Assembly (NCBI RefSeq): GCF_030463565.1
Contig: NC_134675.1
Coordinates: forward strand, 21,411,862-21,475,861
Length of the DNA stretch: 64,000 nucleotides
DNA from: Pelecanus crispus
Lineage: Eukaryota > Chordata > Aves > Pelecaniformes > Pelecanidae
Direction of reading: 5' to 3'
Below the pieces are notes generated by a model that saw nothing but the letters and a program-made list of their open reading frames with translations, searched no databases and had not been told where the DNA came from. Positions 10,293-22,318 of this stretch are shown one piece after another. Positions within the stretch are counted from its first letter, which is position 1; every line of letters starts with the position of its first letter. A program made the position numbers and the translations under genes.

Positions 10293-12229
10293 GTGACACA
10301 AGGGTGACACATGATATTGAACTGATGTGGCACAACTAAAGACAGAATTTACAGTTATAATAAATGTTGTTCTAGACATCATTTCAGTTTTCTGACAAGA
10401 CCACTGTTAGAATTAATTAAGAACTTTAGACACGAGCCCCTCTTGAATAGAAATGAGCTAAAATAGGGTTAGAAGTTAAATTGAAAGGACACATCTTTGT
10501 CTATTGGCAAATAATCTGCTTTATTTCATAATTCAGCAAGCTCATGTGCTGGAGTGGTATAGCTTCTTATCCAGACAGACTGTGAAAATAATATATTGCT
10601 TTTCTGCAAGTGGACATGGCAGGACTGATGATATTTTAAGAGGAGACATTGACTTTGTCTGCAAGGCCAGAGCATGGAAGAAATGAAAATAACAACTATT
10701 GATTTTTTCTTGTGCTGAGAGAAACATTTCCCAGTATTTTATGAGGAGGAAAGAGCAGATGTTCACCAAGAGAGGAGAGATTTTCAGTTTTAGCAATAAG
10801 GCATGATAGTGTGCAGAGAACATTTATTTGCAGTTATATTATCCTGAGATGGGGGAATAAGTCTCAAGACCAAAAGATAACTAGAGAAAAGTATCCTGAA
10901 ATGCTATAATTCCCCAAATACTCAGGATGCTTTATTAGAGGTGAATGAATAAAGGAATTGAAAGGTGTAGCTTGGTTCCAGTTTGACAAACTAAGATCCA
11001 GCTATACCAAAGAGACTAAGTATATACCTGTCACATGAAAGTTAATTTAAGCATATGTTGAGCTTTGTTGCTGCTCTTGGGACTACTACCCTCAATTGCA
11101 AAAGGTCTACCCTTGGGTAGAGCTGCACTAAGATCAGCAGGGCACTGGAGAGATGCAGCAGTCAAGCCAGATAGGGCATTGGGCAGGATCAGGGTTGAAA
11201 TCCATGCATTAGTCATTCAGGTTCACTGAGCTCACCAAATAAACAGATTTTAAATAAAAAATAAACTTTGAAATAAAAAATAAACTTTTTACTGCATGAA
11301 GTCAGAGTAACTGATTGCTTAAAGCTGGCGATCAAAAAAAATGGGAAAAGGATTATCTAATATGATGCCTGCAAGAGCTGGAGGTTGGATTTGATGTCCT
11401 CTCCAGGAGTGCTGGTGGATAGTGAAGGTGCAGAACATTTTGATATGTAGATGTATTCAGTCCCTCTATAAGATGCTGGTGGGGACATTCTTCTCCCACA
11501 GCACATTGACAGTCACAACATTGAAAGGCCAGTGATACTCTGACAGACTAGGGCCTACCTTTCACTGCTCTGTCTCATGAAGATACAAACAAGGCACCTG
11601 CATAGCAGCAAAGAGGGTTTAAACTTCCCTTTGGAGCAGCAGTGGGTGCTTCTCTTAACTATGGCCATCATACAGGATGAGAGGTAGATCCATGTTCTGG
11701 CCAGGCCCCTCTCCTTTAGTCATACCTTGTAGCACCTCATGGAATAGGGGATAAACCTGATGCGAATCGATTGGGTGGCCACCTTAGCAACATTATTTCT
11801 TGTGCCTTTTCCAGCCCTTGGCTTGCATCTTTTCTGTGCAGCCCTATATACAGCCCTGTTTCTTCCACAACTCTACAGGTTGGCTTCCCCCAGCTCCCCT
11901 GACAGTCTCCTGCTCCCAGCAGGAGCACGATCCTTCATATGTTCATTCTTTACAATAGACCATACCAATTTGCTCATAACTGTGGGCCAATGTGGAAAGA
12001 AATACTTCCAGAATACACTGGAGATTTTCATGAAGCAACAGGGCTTTGGGTTCCCATGGCGGTTGGGCAGTAGAAGTTGAAACTGTGACCAGAGCAGAGT
12101 ATTGACAGATATATTTTCAACTGGCACAGGGAAATCACACTGATTGACTGCCTTTAGGTTGATAACAGTCATTTGAAGGATCTTGTCTCTGGTAGTATTA
12201 GCAATGTGCCAGTAATCTGGGTTTACATT

Positions 12230-12271
12230 GGATGGATGGATGGATGGATGGATGGATGGATGGATGGATGG
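12230..12271. repeat. (GGAT)n microsatellite
   Basis: About ten uninterrupted GGAT units. The DGWM-type reading frames across it are by-products of the repeat. Confidence 0.95.
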
Positions 12272-12681
12272 GTGCAAAACACTTGGGTAACAAAAATCAG
12301 CTTCCCACTATTTCATACAACAGGCTTGGTTTACTTCTTACAACAGAAACTTCTGCATTAGACAAGCCTCACCATTTCCTAGAGCCCGCAAAGTGGGATA
12401 AGGAACATCTGAAGCCAGAAAGTGAACAAACTTTAGCGAAGTCTAGAATTAGACCCCCTGCTTCAAGGCTAAGACATGGTACTTATATAGTGATCCTTGA
12501 AACTTCACATTTGCGAATAGACAAAAGGAATTATCAAGGTCTACTTGTCTGGCACCTTTCAAAAGCACTAAATTAATTTAAAAAATTAGTTCTGAAAGTG
12601 GTGACAAGTGGAATGACATTGCATTGTTGAAAATGTAACAACATTTCCTATGCGAAGTAGTATGGCAGTTTCCCCTTGGAA

Positions 12682-13890
12682 ATCACAGAATCATAGAATC
12701 ATAGAATGTTTTGGGTTGGAAGGGACCTTTAGAGGTCATCTAGCCCACCCCCCCTGCAGTGAGCAGGGACAGCTTTAACTAGATCAGGTTGCTCAGAGCC
12801 CCATCCAACCTGACATGGAATGTTTCCAGGGATGGGGCCTCCACTAACTCTCTGGGCAACCTGTTCCAGTGCCTCACCACCTTCATTGTAAAAAATTTCT
12901 TCCTTATATCCAGTCTAAATCTATTCTTCTTTAGTTTAAATCCATTATTCCTTGTCCTGTCACAACAGGCCTTGCTAAAAAGATTCTCCCCATCCTTCCT
13001 GTAGGCCCCCTTTAAGTACTGGAAGGCCACAATAAGGTCTCCCTGCAGCCTTCTCTTCTCCAGGCCAAACAACCCCAACTCCCTCAGCCTGGCCTCGTAG
13101 GAGAGGTGTTCCAGCCCTCGGATCATTTTTGTGGCCCTCTTCTGGACCCGCTCCAGCAGGTCCATGTCCTTCTTGTGCTGAGGGCTCCAGAGCTGGACGC
13201 AGTACTCCAGGTGAGGTCTCACCAGAGCAGAGTAGAGGGGGACAATCACCTCCCTCGACCTGCTGGCCATGCTTCTTTTGATGCAGCCCAGGATACGGTT
13301 GGCTTTCTGGGCTGCAAGCGCACATTGCTGGCTCATGTCCAGCTTTTCATCCAGCAGTACCCCCAAGTCCAGAAGGGCTGCTCTCAATCCCTTCATCCCC
13401 CAGCCTGTATTGATATCGGGGGTTGCCCTGTTCCAGGTGCAGGACCTTGTACTTGGCCTTGTTGAACCTCATGAGGTTCACACAGGCCCACCTCTCCAGC
13501 TTGTCCAGGTCCCTTTGGATGACATCTCATCCTTCTGGTGTGTCAGCTGCACCACTCAGCTTGGTGTCGTCTGCAAACTTGCTGAGGGTGCACTCGATCC
13601 CACTGTCTATGTCAATGATGAAGATATTAAACAGCACCGGTCCCAATAGGGACCCCTGAGGGACTCCACTTGTTACCGGTCTCCATGTGGACATCGAGCC
13701 GTTGACCACGACCCTCTGGATGCGACCATCCAGCCAATTCCTTATCCACCAAACAGTCCATCCATCAAGTCTGTATGTCCCCAATTTAGAGAGAAGGATG
13801 TTGTGGGGGACTGTGTCGAACGCTTTACAGAAGTCCAAGTAGATGACATCCATTGCTTTTCCCTTGTCTAGTGATGCAGTCACTCCTTCA
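12682..13890 (-). pseudogene. CR1 LINE, RT and C-terminal part of ORF2 plus 3' UTR
   Basis: Octamer tail at 12682-12709, a 3' UTR with GGTCATCTAGCCC, then minus-strand ORF2. The C-terminal region ([19 protein letters not shown]) is followed upstream by RT core motifs ([36 protein letters not shown]). The frame is split by a stop near 13527 and a small deletion near 13375. The 5' truncation is at about 13890. It belongs to the same subfamily as the copies at 22319 (minus) and 26541 (plus). Confidence 0.9.
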
Positions 13891-15675
13891 ATATTTTTTT
13901 GGAGAACAGTATCATAGTTCAGTGATTTGGCATAGCAGTCTCCTCCCTATGGATAGTTCGCACATTGCAGAAGCTAATTCACCAGGCCTTCTGGTTTAGA
14001 TTCTAGCCCAATATTGCTAGTAAATATAACTAGTAAACATAATATAAGACTACAGCAGGACTAGTGAGTGCTTGCTTGTTTGCATAAACTGACATTTGGA
14101 AGTACTTAATTCACAGAAAGGATCTATAGCAGTACAATTCTAAATGAAAATGAACCATCATAACACAGCTGCCATCAAGTAAGCACCAAGAAACTATACC
14201 ATAAATTGTATCCATAAAATCGTCATTTTTTCAGCATTGCTACAGCTACAATACAGATTTTAAAGTGATAGCTTATTAAATTAAAACTGTAATACTTCTA
14301 AACCTGTCGTAACCTTAGCTAGATTGAGTATTAAAGGTGGTGTTTACCTGCAATCATAGTCTGCTTAATGCATGACCATTGTAAAATGATGCATATCTAG
14401 CAGCACTACAATTACAGTGTACATACTAGGGGCTTCATCTTGCAGAATGCTGATATCTGACAACTGCATAATACTTGCATTTCTTAATAAAGCATGAGCA
14501 GAAGGCATCCCCCTGAAGCACCTGGCACCTTTCAAGTTTGGTCAGTGTATTCATGCTTTCTTTCATTTATCCTTCTTAGTAAACTCCCCTTTACCTTGCT
14601 AAGAGTTTGGAAACAGCAGCAAAAATGCACTCTAGCACTGTTTACTATTATGTCACAGCTGTGGGTCCTTGGACTCATCAGTCCAATAAACACCAAAGGA
14701 AGCTCACAACTGACTGGCAATTCATTTCAGGCATGCTGAGAATTGTGATGTCAGGTCCTAGGCTTTGGTTTAAGAGCATGTGCTTCATTTTAAACATGTA
14801 CCTAACACTGTTCTTAGTGCTTTTCTGAACTGAGTAATTGTTGACTCAGTAACCACTGCCCATTAACAGAGAAAGAAATGGGTGTTTAGAGAAAGTACCT
14901 TTGGCTAGGCCTTGACCTGCGTTTTTGATGTGGCCAAACTGAGATCTGCGCTGAAGTTCAAGGTGCTCTTGAACCAGGAAGGATGGAAGATGCTCAGCCT
15001 GCCACAGGTGATGCTCAGTGTTTCACAGGTTTGCTGTCTTCATCACAATGCCATCTGGGAAGAGGAGGACCCCTTATAATAATAGGACCCCTTATAATAA
15101 CAGCTAATACCTTTTAACAGTGCTTTTGCAAAGGGACTAAATATTATCTTCACAAAGACTCTGAGATATTGGAAGTAACTTGCCTAAGATGATAGAGAAG
15201 AGCAGTGATAGAGATGGATAGACCTCAGGACTTCTCAGTCCAGGCCCAGTACTCTGCCCAGTAAAGTCTTCTGCCTTCAAGGACAGAAATGGATACAGTC
15301 CAGCCAAGGCAGTGTGGGGTTGTACAGCTCTGTGAAGAACACCAAAAAGACCCATGGTTTGTATTTATCTCCAAATCTAGTACTGGGTAAGTGTCAGCAG
15401 TGATGAGTTAGTCTTGCTACAACTGCAAAGAGACACAATTAGGTCTGTGATGTTCCAGTTCTGTTCATTGCAACATCTATCATTTGGTGGTCATTTATCA
15501 TTTTCGTTCTAGGAGTATTTATTTTACTGAATGATATAGAAAACACAGAACACACTGCTCCTGTAGCAAGGAACCATTGGAAAAGAGAGAGATTTTCTAT
15601 TCCTTTTAAAAAAAATTCTTAATGTAGGATGTGGCAAAAAAGAAAGGAGAGAGACACATTTTATTGTTTAGACAG
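13891..15675. other. presumed NTRK2 intron, nothing recognised
   Basis: AT-rich sequence without recognisable exons or repeats. A short duplicated phrase (GGACCCCTTATAATA, 15067 and 15085) is the only local structure seen. Confidence 0.45.
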
Positions 15676-16963
15676 AATAGAATCATAGAATCACAGAATT
15701 GTTTAGGTTGGAAAAGACCTTTAAGATCATCCAGTCCAACCATTAACCTAACACTACCAAGTCCACCACTAAACCAATTAAGGGTAGAGTAGCAATTTCA
15801 TGTTTCCTGGCTAGGTGGCTGGATTATTTTTTAATGACAGTAAAACCAGAATAGAATCATTAAGGTTGGAAAGGATCTCTAAGATCATCAGTCCAACTGT
15901 CAACCCAACACCACCATGCCCACTAAACCATGTCACAAAGTGCCACGTCTACCTGTTTTTTGAACACCTCCAGGGATGGTGACTCCACCACCTCTCTGAG
16001 CAGCCTGTTCCAATGCCTGACCACCCTTTCCGTGAAGAAATTTTTCCTAATATCCAATCTAAACCTCCCCTGGCGCAGCTTGAGCCCATTTCCTCTTGTC
16101 CTATCGCTAACTGCTTGGGAGAAGAGACCAACACCCACCTCACTACAACCTCCTTTCAGGTAGTTGTAGAGAGCGATAAGGTCACCCCTTAGCCTCCTCT
16201 TCTCCAGGCTAAACAATCCCAGTTCCCTCAGCCGCTCCTCATAAGACTTGTGCTCCAGACCCTTCACCAGCTTCGTTGCCCTTCTCTGGACACACTCCAG
16301 CACCTCAATGTCCTTCTTGTACTGAGGAGCCCAAAACTGGACACAGTATTTGAGGTACGGTCTCACCAGTGCCGAGTAAAAAGGGACAATCACTTCCCTG
16401 CTCCTGCTGGCCACACTATTTCTGATACAAGCCAGGATGCTATTGGCCTTGGCCACCTGGGCACACTGCTGGCTCATGTTCAGCCGGCTGTCAACCAACA
16501 CCCCCAGGTCCTTTTCGGCCAGGCAGCTTTTGAGCCACTCTTCCCCAAGCCTGTAGTGTTGCATGGGGTTATTGTGACCCAAGTGCAGGACCTGGCACTT
16601 GGCCTTGTTGAACCTCATACAGTTGGCCTAAGCCCATCGGTCCAGCCTGTCCAGGTCCCTCTGCAGGGCCTTCCTACCCTCCCGCAGATCGACACTCCCA
16701 CCCAGCTTGGTGTCATCTGCAAACTTACTGAGGGTGCACTCAATCCCCTCATCCAGATCATCGATAAAGATATTAAACAAGGCTGGCCCCAAAACAGAGC
16801 CCTGGGGAACACCGCTCGTGACCAGCTGCCAACTGGATTTAACTCCATTCACCACAACTCTATGGGCTTGGCCACCCAGCCAGTTTTTTACCCAGCAAAG
16901 AGTATGCCCGTCCAAGCCATGAGCCGCCAACTTCCTTAGGAGAATGCTGTGGGATACGGTGTC
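15676..16963 (-). pseudogene. CR1 LINE, RT and C-terminal ORF2 plus double-ended 3' UTR
   Basis: Minus-strand CR1. Octamer-like tail at 15676-15700, doubled 3' end (modules near 15703-15760 and 15857-15905), then an ORF2 frame of 231 codons (15923-16618) with [19 protein letters not shown], continued upstream by an RT segment with [14 protein letters not shown] and FADDTKLGG in another frame (16628-16963). A stop at 16627-16629 separates the pieces. It is truncated just after DTV of the RT motif. Confidence 0.9.
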
Positions 16964-18135
16964 TTTCATTAATTTTTAAGGAATGACTCAAAGAAATTGC
17001 TGAAAAGAACCAGTCGTGGAGGCTATATAATGAGCAGATCTAAGAGTAATTTTAATATTTAGTGAGACCAAAAGCCTCTCATCACTAATCATGTTTGATG
17101 GCACTTGCCCTTTGGCTGGGTGTATGTGGCTGCATGTTTTTAAGGGACTAGTTTTTCTGTCTTTCTAATGAAATACTGCTCAAGACAGAAGAAAAAGTGG
17201 TGATTTGGAGCTGTTTGGTTGCCATATCAATTTAGTTTATGATAAGGGAGGAAACTGAATCTGTGTTTGCATCTCAGCATACTCATATGTTACTTCAAAC
17301 TCTCCATGTCACTGAGTGACTTCTTAGTTCAAAGATCATTAAAAAACCTGATGCATGGAGCCTTACAGCAATTCTGCTTGCCAGAGGGGTAATCTAACAC
17401 AGAGATGAATGTGTCTGAGCAAAACACTTAAAAACATGCATACATCCTCCATCAACAGAGTAGTCATGTGAATATTTTTAAGTTAGGCTGAAAGCTTCAG
17501 GGATTGGTTCCCCTTTTGAATGGCACAGAAACCTGTGGACAGCAACCTATATTGTCAGAAGCAAATCCACAAGGTAGCCAGAAAATGAACTCAGGAGTCC
17601 TGCCTTTAAGTCAGTGTCTCTGACAAAAATACTCCTCACTTGTTAGCACAAAATCTGAGGTAGGGGGAGGAGAAGAAATGCCTAATAATAGACCACATCT
17701 ATGAATGTTTTCGCATCACTTTCTATTTTTATAGAATCTATAACGAGTGTTGACTTGTGGCAATGTACAGACCAGGGTTGAGCTCTAACAGCAATAGCTG
17801 TATTTTTGGTGTGCTGTGCTAACACTGAATTACTGACAAATAGCTGGAAACGGATGTTCTGAGTGATTGAGAAATAATGTGAACCCTGACTTCTATTAGA
17901 TTTTCCTTCCATTTGCTGTTTCAACATTAGAACAAGGAGGGTATTATTTATAACAAGATATGTAAAGTTTGAATTTACAGAACCTTGAAAGTGCAAGTGT
18001 GGTTTCATAACTAAATAAATCTTAAGACAGGAAAATGGGAATTAATCAAAAGTTAGACATCCTTGAAAAAGATTTCCTTTTTTTCCTTCCTTGGAAATAC
18101 TTACAGCTATATCACAATACTTTTTTCTCACAAGC
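16964..18135. other. presumed NTRK2 intron, nothing recognised
   Basis: AT-rich, no recognisable element. Confidence 0.45.
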
Positions 18136-20543
18136 ACTCAGCGAGCCAACTAGGAAAGATGCCCTCCTAGACTTGTTGTTTGTGAATAGAGAAGGACTCG
18201 TGGGAGATGTGACGGTAGGTGGCTGTCTTGGCCACAGTGATCACAAGATGGTTGAGTTTAAAATTTTCAGTGTAATGAGAAAAAAGGTCAGCAGAGTTGC
18301 TTCCCTGGATTGCAAGAAAGCAAACTTTAAGCTATTCAGGGAGCTACTTAGCAGAGTACCCTGGGAATCTGCTTTTGAGGGCTGAGGGGTCCCTGAGTGC
18401 TGGTCAGTTTTTAAGAACCACCTTTTAGAAGCACAGGAGCAGGCAGTCCCATTGTGTCATAAGTCAAGCAAGCGGGGCAGAAGACCAGCTTGGCTGAAGA
18501 GGGAGCTCCTTGTGGAGCTCAAGAGGAAAAAGAAATTGTATGATCTCTGGAAGCAAGGTCAGGCTTTGCAGGAAGATTGCAGAGCTGTGGTTTGTATATG
18601 CAGGGAGAAGAAATGAAAGGCCAAAGCTTCCAATTAGAGTTGAAGCTGGCCAGTGTTGTGTCAGAAAACAAGAAGGGCTTTTTTAAGTATGTTAATAGCA
18701 AGAGGAGGTCTAAAGAAAACGTTGGACCAATACTTGTTGAAGATGGTCACCTGACAAATAGGGATGAAGAAAAAGCAGAGGCATTCAATGCTTTTTTTGC
18801 CTCAGTCTTTAATAATACTGATAGACCTTGGGCTGCCTGGTCCCCTGAGTCAGAGGACCACAAGTGTGGGAACAGTGACTTTCCATTTGTGGACACTGAA
18901 ATTGTAAGGGACCAGCTGTACTAGCTGAATGTTCACAAGTCCATGGGGCCAGATGGGATTCATCCCAGAGTACTGAAGGAGCTAGCAGGACCCCTCTTGA
19001 TCATTTACCAAAGGTCTTGGGAGTCTGGGGAGGTCCCCGCTGACTGGAAGCTCGTCAGTGTTATTCCAATTTACAAGAAGGGTTTGAGGGAAGACCCAGG
19101 AAACTAGAGACCTGTTAGTCTAACCTCAGTACCTGGAAAAATATGAAGAAAATTATACTGGGTGCTATTGAAAGGCATTTAAAGGACAATGCAATCATCA
19201 GGCACAGTCAACATGGGTTCATGAAAGGAAAGTCCTGTCTAACTAATCTGATATCCTTCTACAATAAGGTCACCCACCTAGTGGATAAAGGGAAGGCGGT
19301 GGATGTAGTTTTTCTGGATTTTAAGAAGGCTTTTGATACTGTTCCTCACCAGCGTCCTTCTGGACAAGTTGTCCAACTGTGGGATGAGCTGATTCATAGT
19401 GCGCTGGGTGAAGAACTGGCTGAACAGCAGGGCCCAAAGGGTTGTAGTGAATGGGGCTGCATCTGGCTGGCAGCCAGTCACTAGCGCTGTTTCTCAGGGC
19501 TTCAATTCTAGAGCCAGTTCTGTTCAATATTTTTATCAATGATCTGGATGCAGGAGTTGAATGCACCATTAGCAAGTTTGCTGGGAGGTGCTGTTGACTC
19601 TCTTGAGGGCCAAGATGCCTTGCAGAGGGATCTAGATAGATTGGGGCATTGGAGCATTGGGTAATTGTTAATGGCATGAAATTTAACAAGAAAAAATACC
19701 AGATTCTGCACTGGAGGAGCAGGGAGTTGGACTCGATGATCCTTATGGGTTCCTTCCAACTTGATATATTCTATGATTCTATGATTCTGTGAAATACCAG
19801 ATTCTGCATCTAGGACAGAGTAATGCCAGAAACAAGTATAAATTGGGAGAGGAGTGGCTGGAGAGCAGCCCTGCAGAAAGGGATCTGGGGGTGCTGGTTG
19901 ACAGCAGGCTCAACAGGAGTCAGCAGTGTGCCCTGGCAGCCAAGAGAGCAAACTGCATTCTGGGGTGCATTAAACACAGCATAAACAGCTGGTCAAAAGA
20001 GTTGATTATCCCGCTGTATTTAACATTGGTGCAGGCCCACCCTGAGTATTGTGTGCAGTTCTGGGCCCCACAATTTAAAAAGGATATTAAGGTGGGTATT
20101 GGTCTCTTCTCCCAAGTAGTTAGTGATAGGACAAGAGGAAATGGGCTCAAGCTGTGCCAGGGGAGGTTTAGATTGGATATTAGGAAAAATTTCTTCACGT
20201 AAAGAGTGGTCAAGCATTGGAACAGGCTGCCCAGAGACTTGGTGGTCGAGTCACCATCCCTGGAAGTGTTCAAAAAACGGGTAGACGTGGCACTTTGTGA
20301 CATGGTTTAGTGGGCATGGTGGTGTTGGGTTGATGATTGGACTGATGATCTTAGAGATCCTTTCCAACCTTAATGATTCCTAGTTTTACTGTCATTAAAA
20401 AATAATCCAGCCACCTAGCCAGGAAACATGAAATTATTACTCTACCCCTAATTGGTTTAGTGGTGGACTTCGTAGTGTTAGGTTAATGGTTGGACTGGAT
20501 GATCTTAAGGGTCTTTTCTAACCTAAACGATTCTATTCTATTC
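18136..20543 (+). pseudogene. CR1 LINE, long decayed copy (endonuclease to 3' end), with nested insertion
   Basis: Plus-strand copy beginning in the endonuclease (SEPTRKDALLDLLFVNREGL, GHSDHKMVEF). It continues through the linker ([18 protein letters not shown]), the RT entry ([32 protein letters not shown]), the C-terminal part ([16 protein letters not shown]) and the doubled 3' UTR. Many stops and frameshifts. A joint near 20090 removes part of the thumb region, and the last 450 bp may be a separate copy of the 34373 type. An 81-bp CR1 tail is inserted at 19711-19791. Confidence 0.85.
19711..19791 (+). mobile_element. nested 81-bp CR1 3' tail with 17-bp target duplication
   Basis: Short CR1 3' end (GGACTCGATGATCC... 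then ATTCTATGATTCTATGATTCTGTG) flanked by a perfect 17-bp direct repeat, AAATACCAGATTCTGCA, at 19694-19710 and 19792-19808. Removing the insert and one repeat restores the host CR1 reading (KYQILHLGQSN). This is a strongly supported 5'-truncated retrotransposition event. Confidence 0.92.
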
Positions 20544-20544
20544 T

Positions 20545-20959
20545 GACCTGAACTGGGCTGTCCAGAGAGGATCGTGGAGGTTCTGTGATTCCCTTGGGCT
20601 AAATTAAGGTGAAATGACACCAAGCGATCGATTAAACACTTTATTGACGGTAAACACCAACCTAAACTTGGAAAGCATAACGGTAGGCAAACCGAACCAG
20701 GAAAGCACAACAATAGGCAACGTGGGTTCTAATTCAAATACTTATAAGAGGAAAAGAAAAGGAAGAAAGAGGAGAGAGAGAGAGAGAGATCACCACCCTT
20801 GGCTCCCATGATGTCAATGGTAAACACGGCAGTCATCCGGTGGTGGGCGCGCTGCTCCTGGAGCTCAGGGCCTCCGGCAGCCACGCCACCGGGTGGGGGA
20901 GGCAGGTCCGGAGGAGGAGGAGGAGGAGGAGGAGGAGGAGGAGGAGGAGGAGGAGCAGG

Positions 20960-21046
<87 letters not shown>

Positions 21047-21428
21047 GCAGAGTTGTCCAGTGGTGGGGGTGCACATGTGGTTCCTCGAAGTTGTGTCTTT
21101 TATAGGCCAGTCCCCGCCTCTAGCCTCGCCCCCCTTGAGGCTTGATCCAGAATGTTCTCCATCTTCTGTGCAGGCACCACTGTGGGGGGGTGGTCACGAG
21201 GGGTCTTTCGGGTGGTCGTGAGCCCCTTCCTCAAATGAACTCTGCATGACCTTCAGCCATCAGAAGGCCGAACTCTGAGACACCTTCTGGCTCCCTGCCA
21301 ATCGGCCTCTCACCTGTGGTGCTATGCAGACCCCAATTTATTGCTATGGAGACCTTAACTTGTCTCTATGCCGACCTTAACTCCCCTCACCACAATGTTT
21401 GAGACATTAACTCTTTCAGTCCCTCACA
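20545..21428 (-). mobile_element. probable solo LTR of another ERV family, carrying a triplet repeat
   Basis: On the minus strand the segment starts TGTGAGGGACTGAAAGAG, has a TATA box (CCTATAAAAGACAC, 21096-21109) and later an AATAAA signal (20640-20645) in LTR order (U3, TATA, R, polyA, U5). The left edge is uncertain (about 20545-20560) and no target duplication was found. Between TATA and polyA lies the GGA/GCA tract at 20910-21044. The GC-rich composition differs from both flanks. Could be some other promoter-like repeat. Confidence 0.5.
20910..21044. repeat. compound (GGA)15 ... (GCA)19 trinucleotide repeat
   Basis: Fifteen GGA units (20910-20954), a mixed GCA/GGA block (20955-20987), then nineteen perfect GCA units (20988-21044). 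A GA dinucleotide run lies nearby at 20771-20789. It is read as CTG/TCC by a minus-strand LTR transcript. Frames across it give poly-Gly/Ala, poly-Glu/Gln or poly-Leu and are not counted as genes. Confidence 0.97.
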
Positions 21429-21655
21429 CGCGTGGGAATGGTTCAAAGCTGTGTCAGGGGAGGTTCAGACTTGACATTAGGAAGCATTTCTTTGCAGAGA
21501 GGGTGCACAGACATTGGAACAGGCTTCCTAGAGAGGTGGTCGATGCCCCATGCCTGTCCGTGTTTAAGAGGCATTTGGACAATGCCCTTAATAATATGCT
21601 TGAACTTTTAGTCATCCCTGAAGTGGTCAGGAAGTTAGACTAGATGATCTAGTCT
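21429..21655 (+). mobile_element. CR1 LINE 3' fragment
   Basis: Translation [20 protein letters not shown] then [18 protein letters not shown] matches the ORF2 C-terminus, followed by a short 3' UTR (GACTAGATGATC). It abuts the probable LTR to its left. The octamer tail is lost. Confidence 0.8.
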
Positions 21656-22318
21656 TGTCTCTTTTCGCTGAGCTAGTTAGACTATTTTAAAAGTACTTGA
21701 GTGGATTTATTCATTGATGTGATCTAGTCAGAAAGTGACATATTAGGAACAGTAAGTTGTTTAGAAACTAGAATGAAAAGCAGGAGTTTGTTTATATTCA
21801 GCTTAAGTAACTCAATTTTAAGAAAGTATAGCATTTTGTGGAAAACAAAAAATGTGTTAGAGACTTTCAGAAAGGCATTAATTCAGGAAAAGATTCCTGG
21901 GAAACTCAACATGTGATGATTTGGGACACAGAGTCCATGTCTTGCAAGTTATTTATTATCAGGTGTATATATCTAAAGGACTGAAAATTTGGAAAGCTGT
22001 GTAGAACTGGGCAGTTAATTTGTAACAAAATAATTTGATGCATTGATTAACTGTGGAAATTATCCACAGACAATAGCATTGCTTTAATTCATTCATAATT
22101 AGATTAAACCATATAGATTCTGATCCTTCTGTGTCATGCAGTCACTGTGTCTTCATGGATCTCAGCTGTTATCTGCAGATTTAATTGTATGAATCTTTTA
22201 CAGTTTTTTCAGTCTTAAAATGGAGAGTAATGCCAGCCTAATTTATAACTGGCTGATAGGTTTAGTTAACCATTAATTTTATAGATCATTCAGTTCCTTG
22301 TGTAGGGGGTGCAAAATA
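21656..22318. other. presumed NTRK2 intron, nothing recognised
   Basis: AT-rich, no recognisable element. Confidence 0.45.

Larger units (their letters stand above)
9537..12681. other. presumed NTRK2 intron, mostly unrecognised
   Basis: No exon seen. It contains a possible ancient CR1/L3-type relic (10075-10292) and a GGAT microsatellite (12230-12271), listed separately. The rest is AT-rich single-copy-looking sequence. Confidence 0.45.

Noticed and set aside
12173..12576. DGWM-repeat frames
   Set aside because: Produced by the GGAT microsatellite.
16250..16939. 229-codon plus-strand open frame
   Set aside because: Antisense of CR1 ORF2 (15676-16963).
20799..21221. Poly-Gly/Ala, poly-Glu/Gln and poly-Leu frames
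   Set aside because: Translations of the GGA/GCA repeat in several frames and both strands. No conserved protein on either side.
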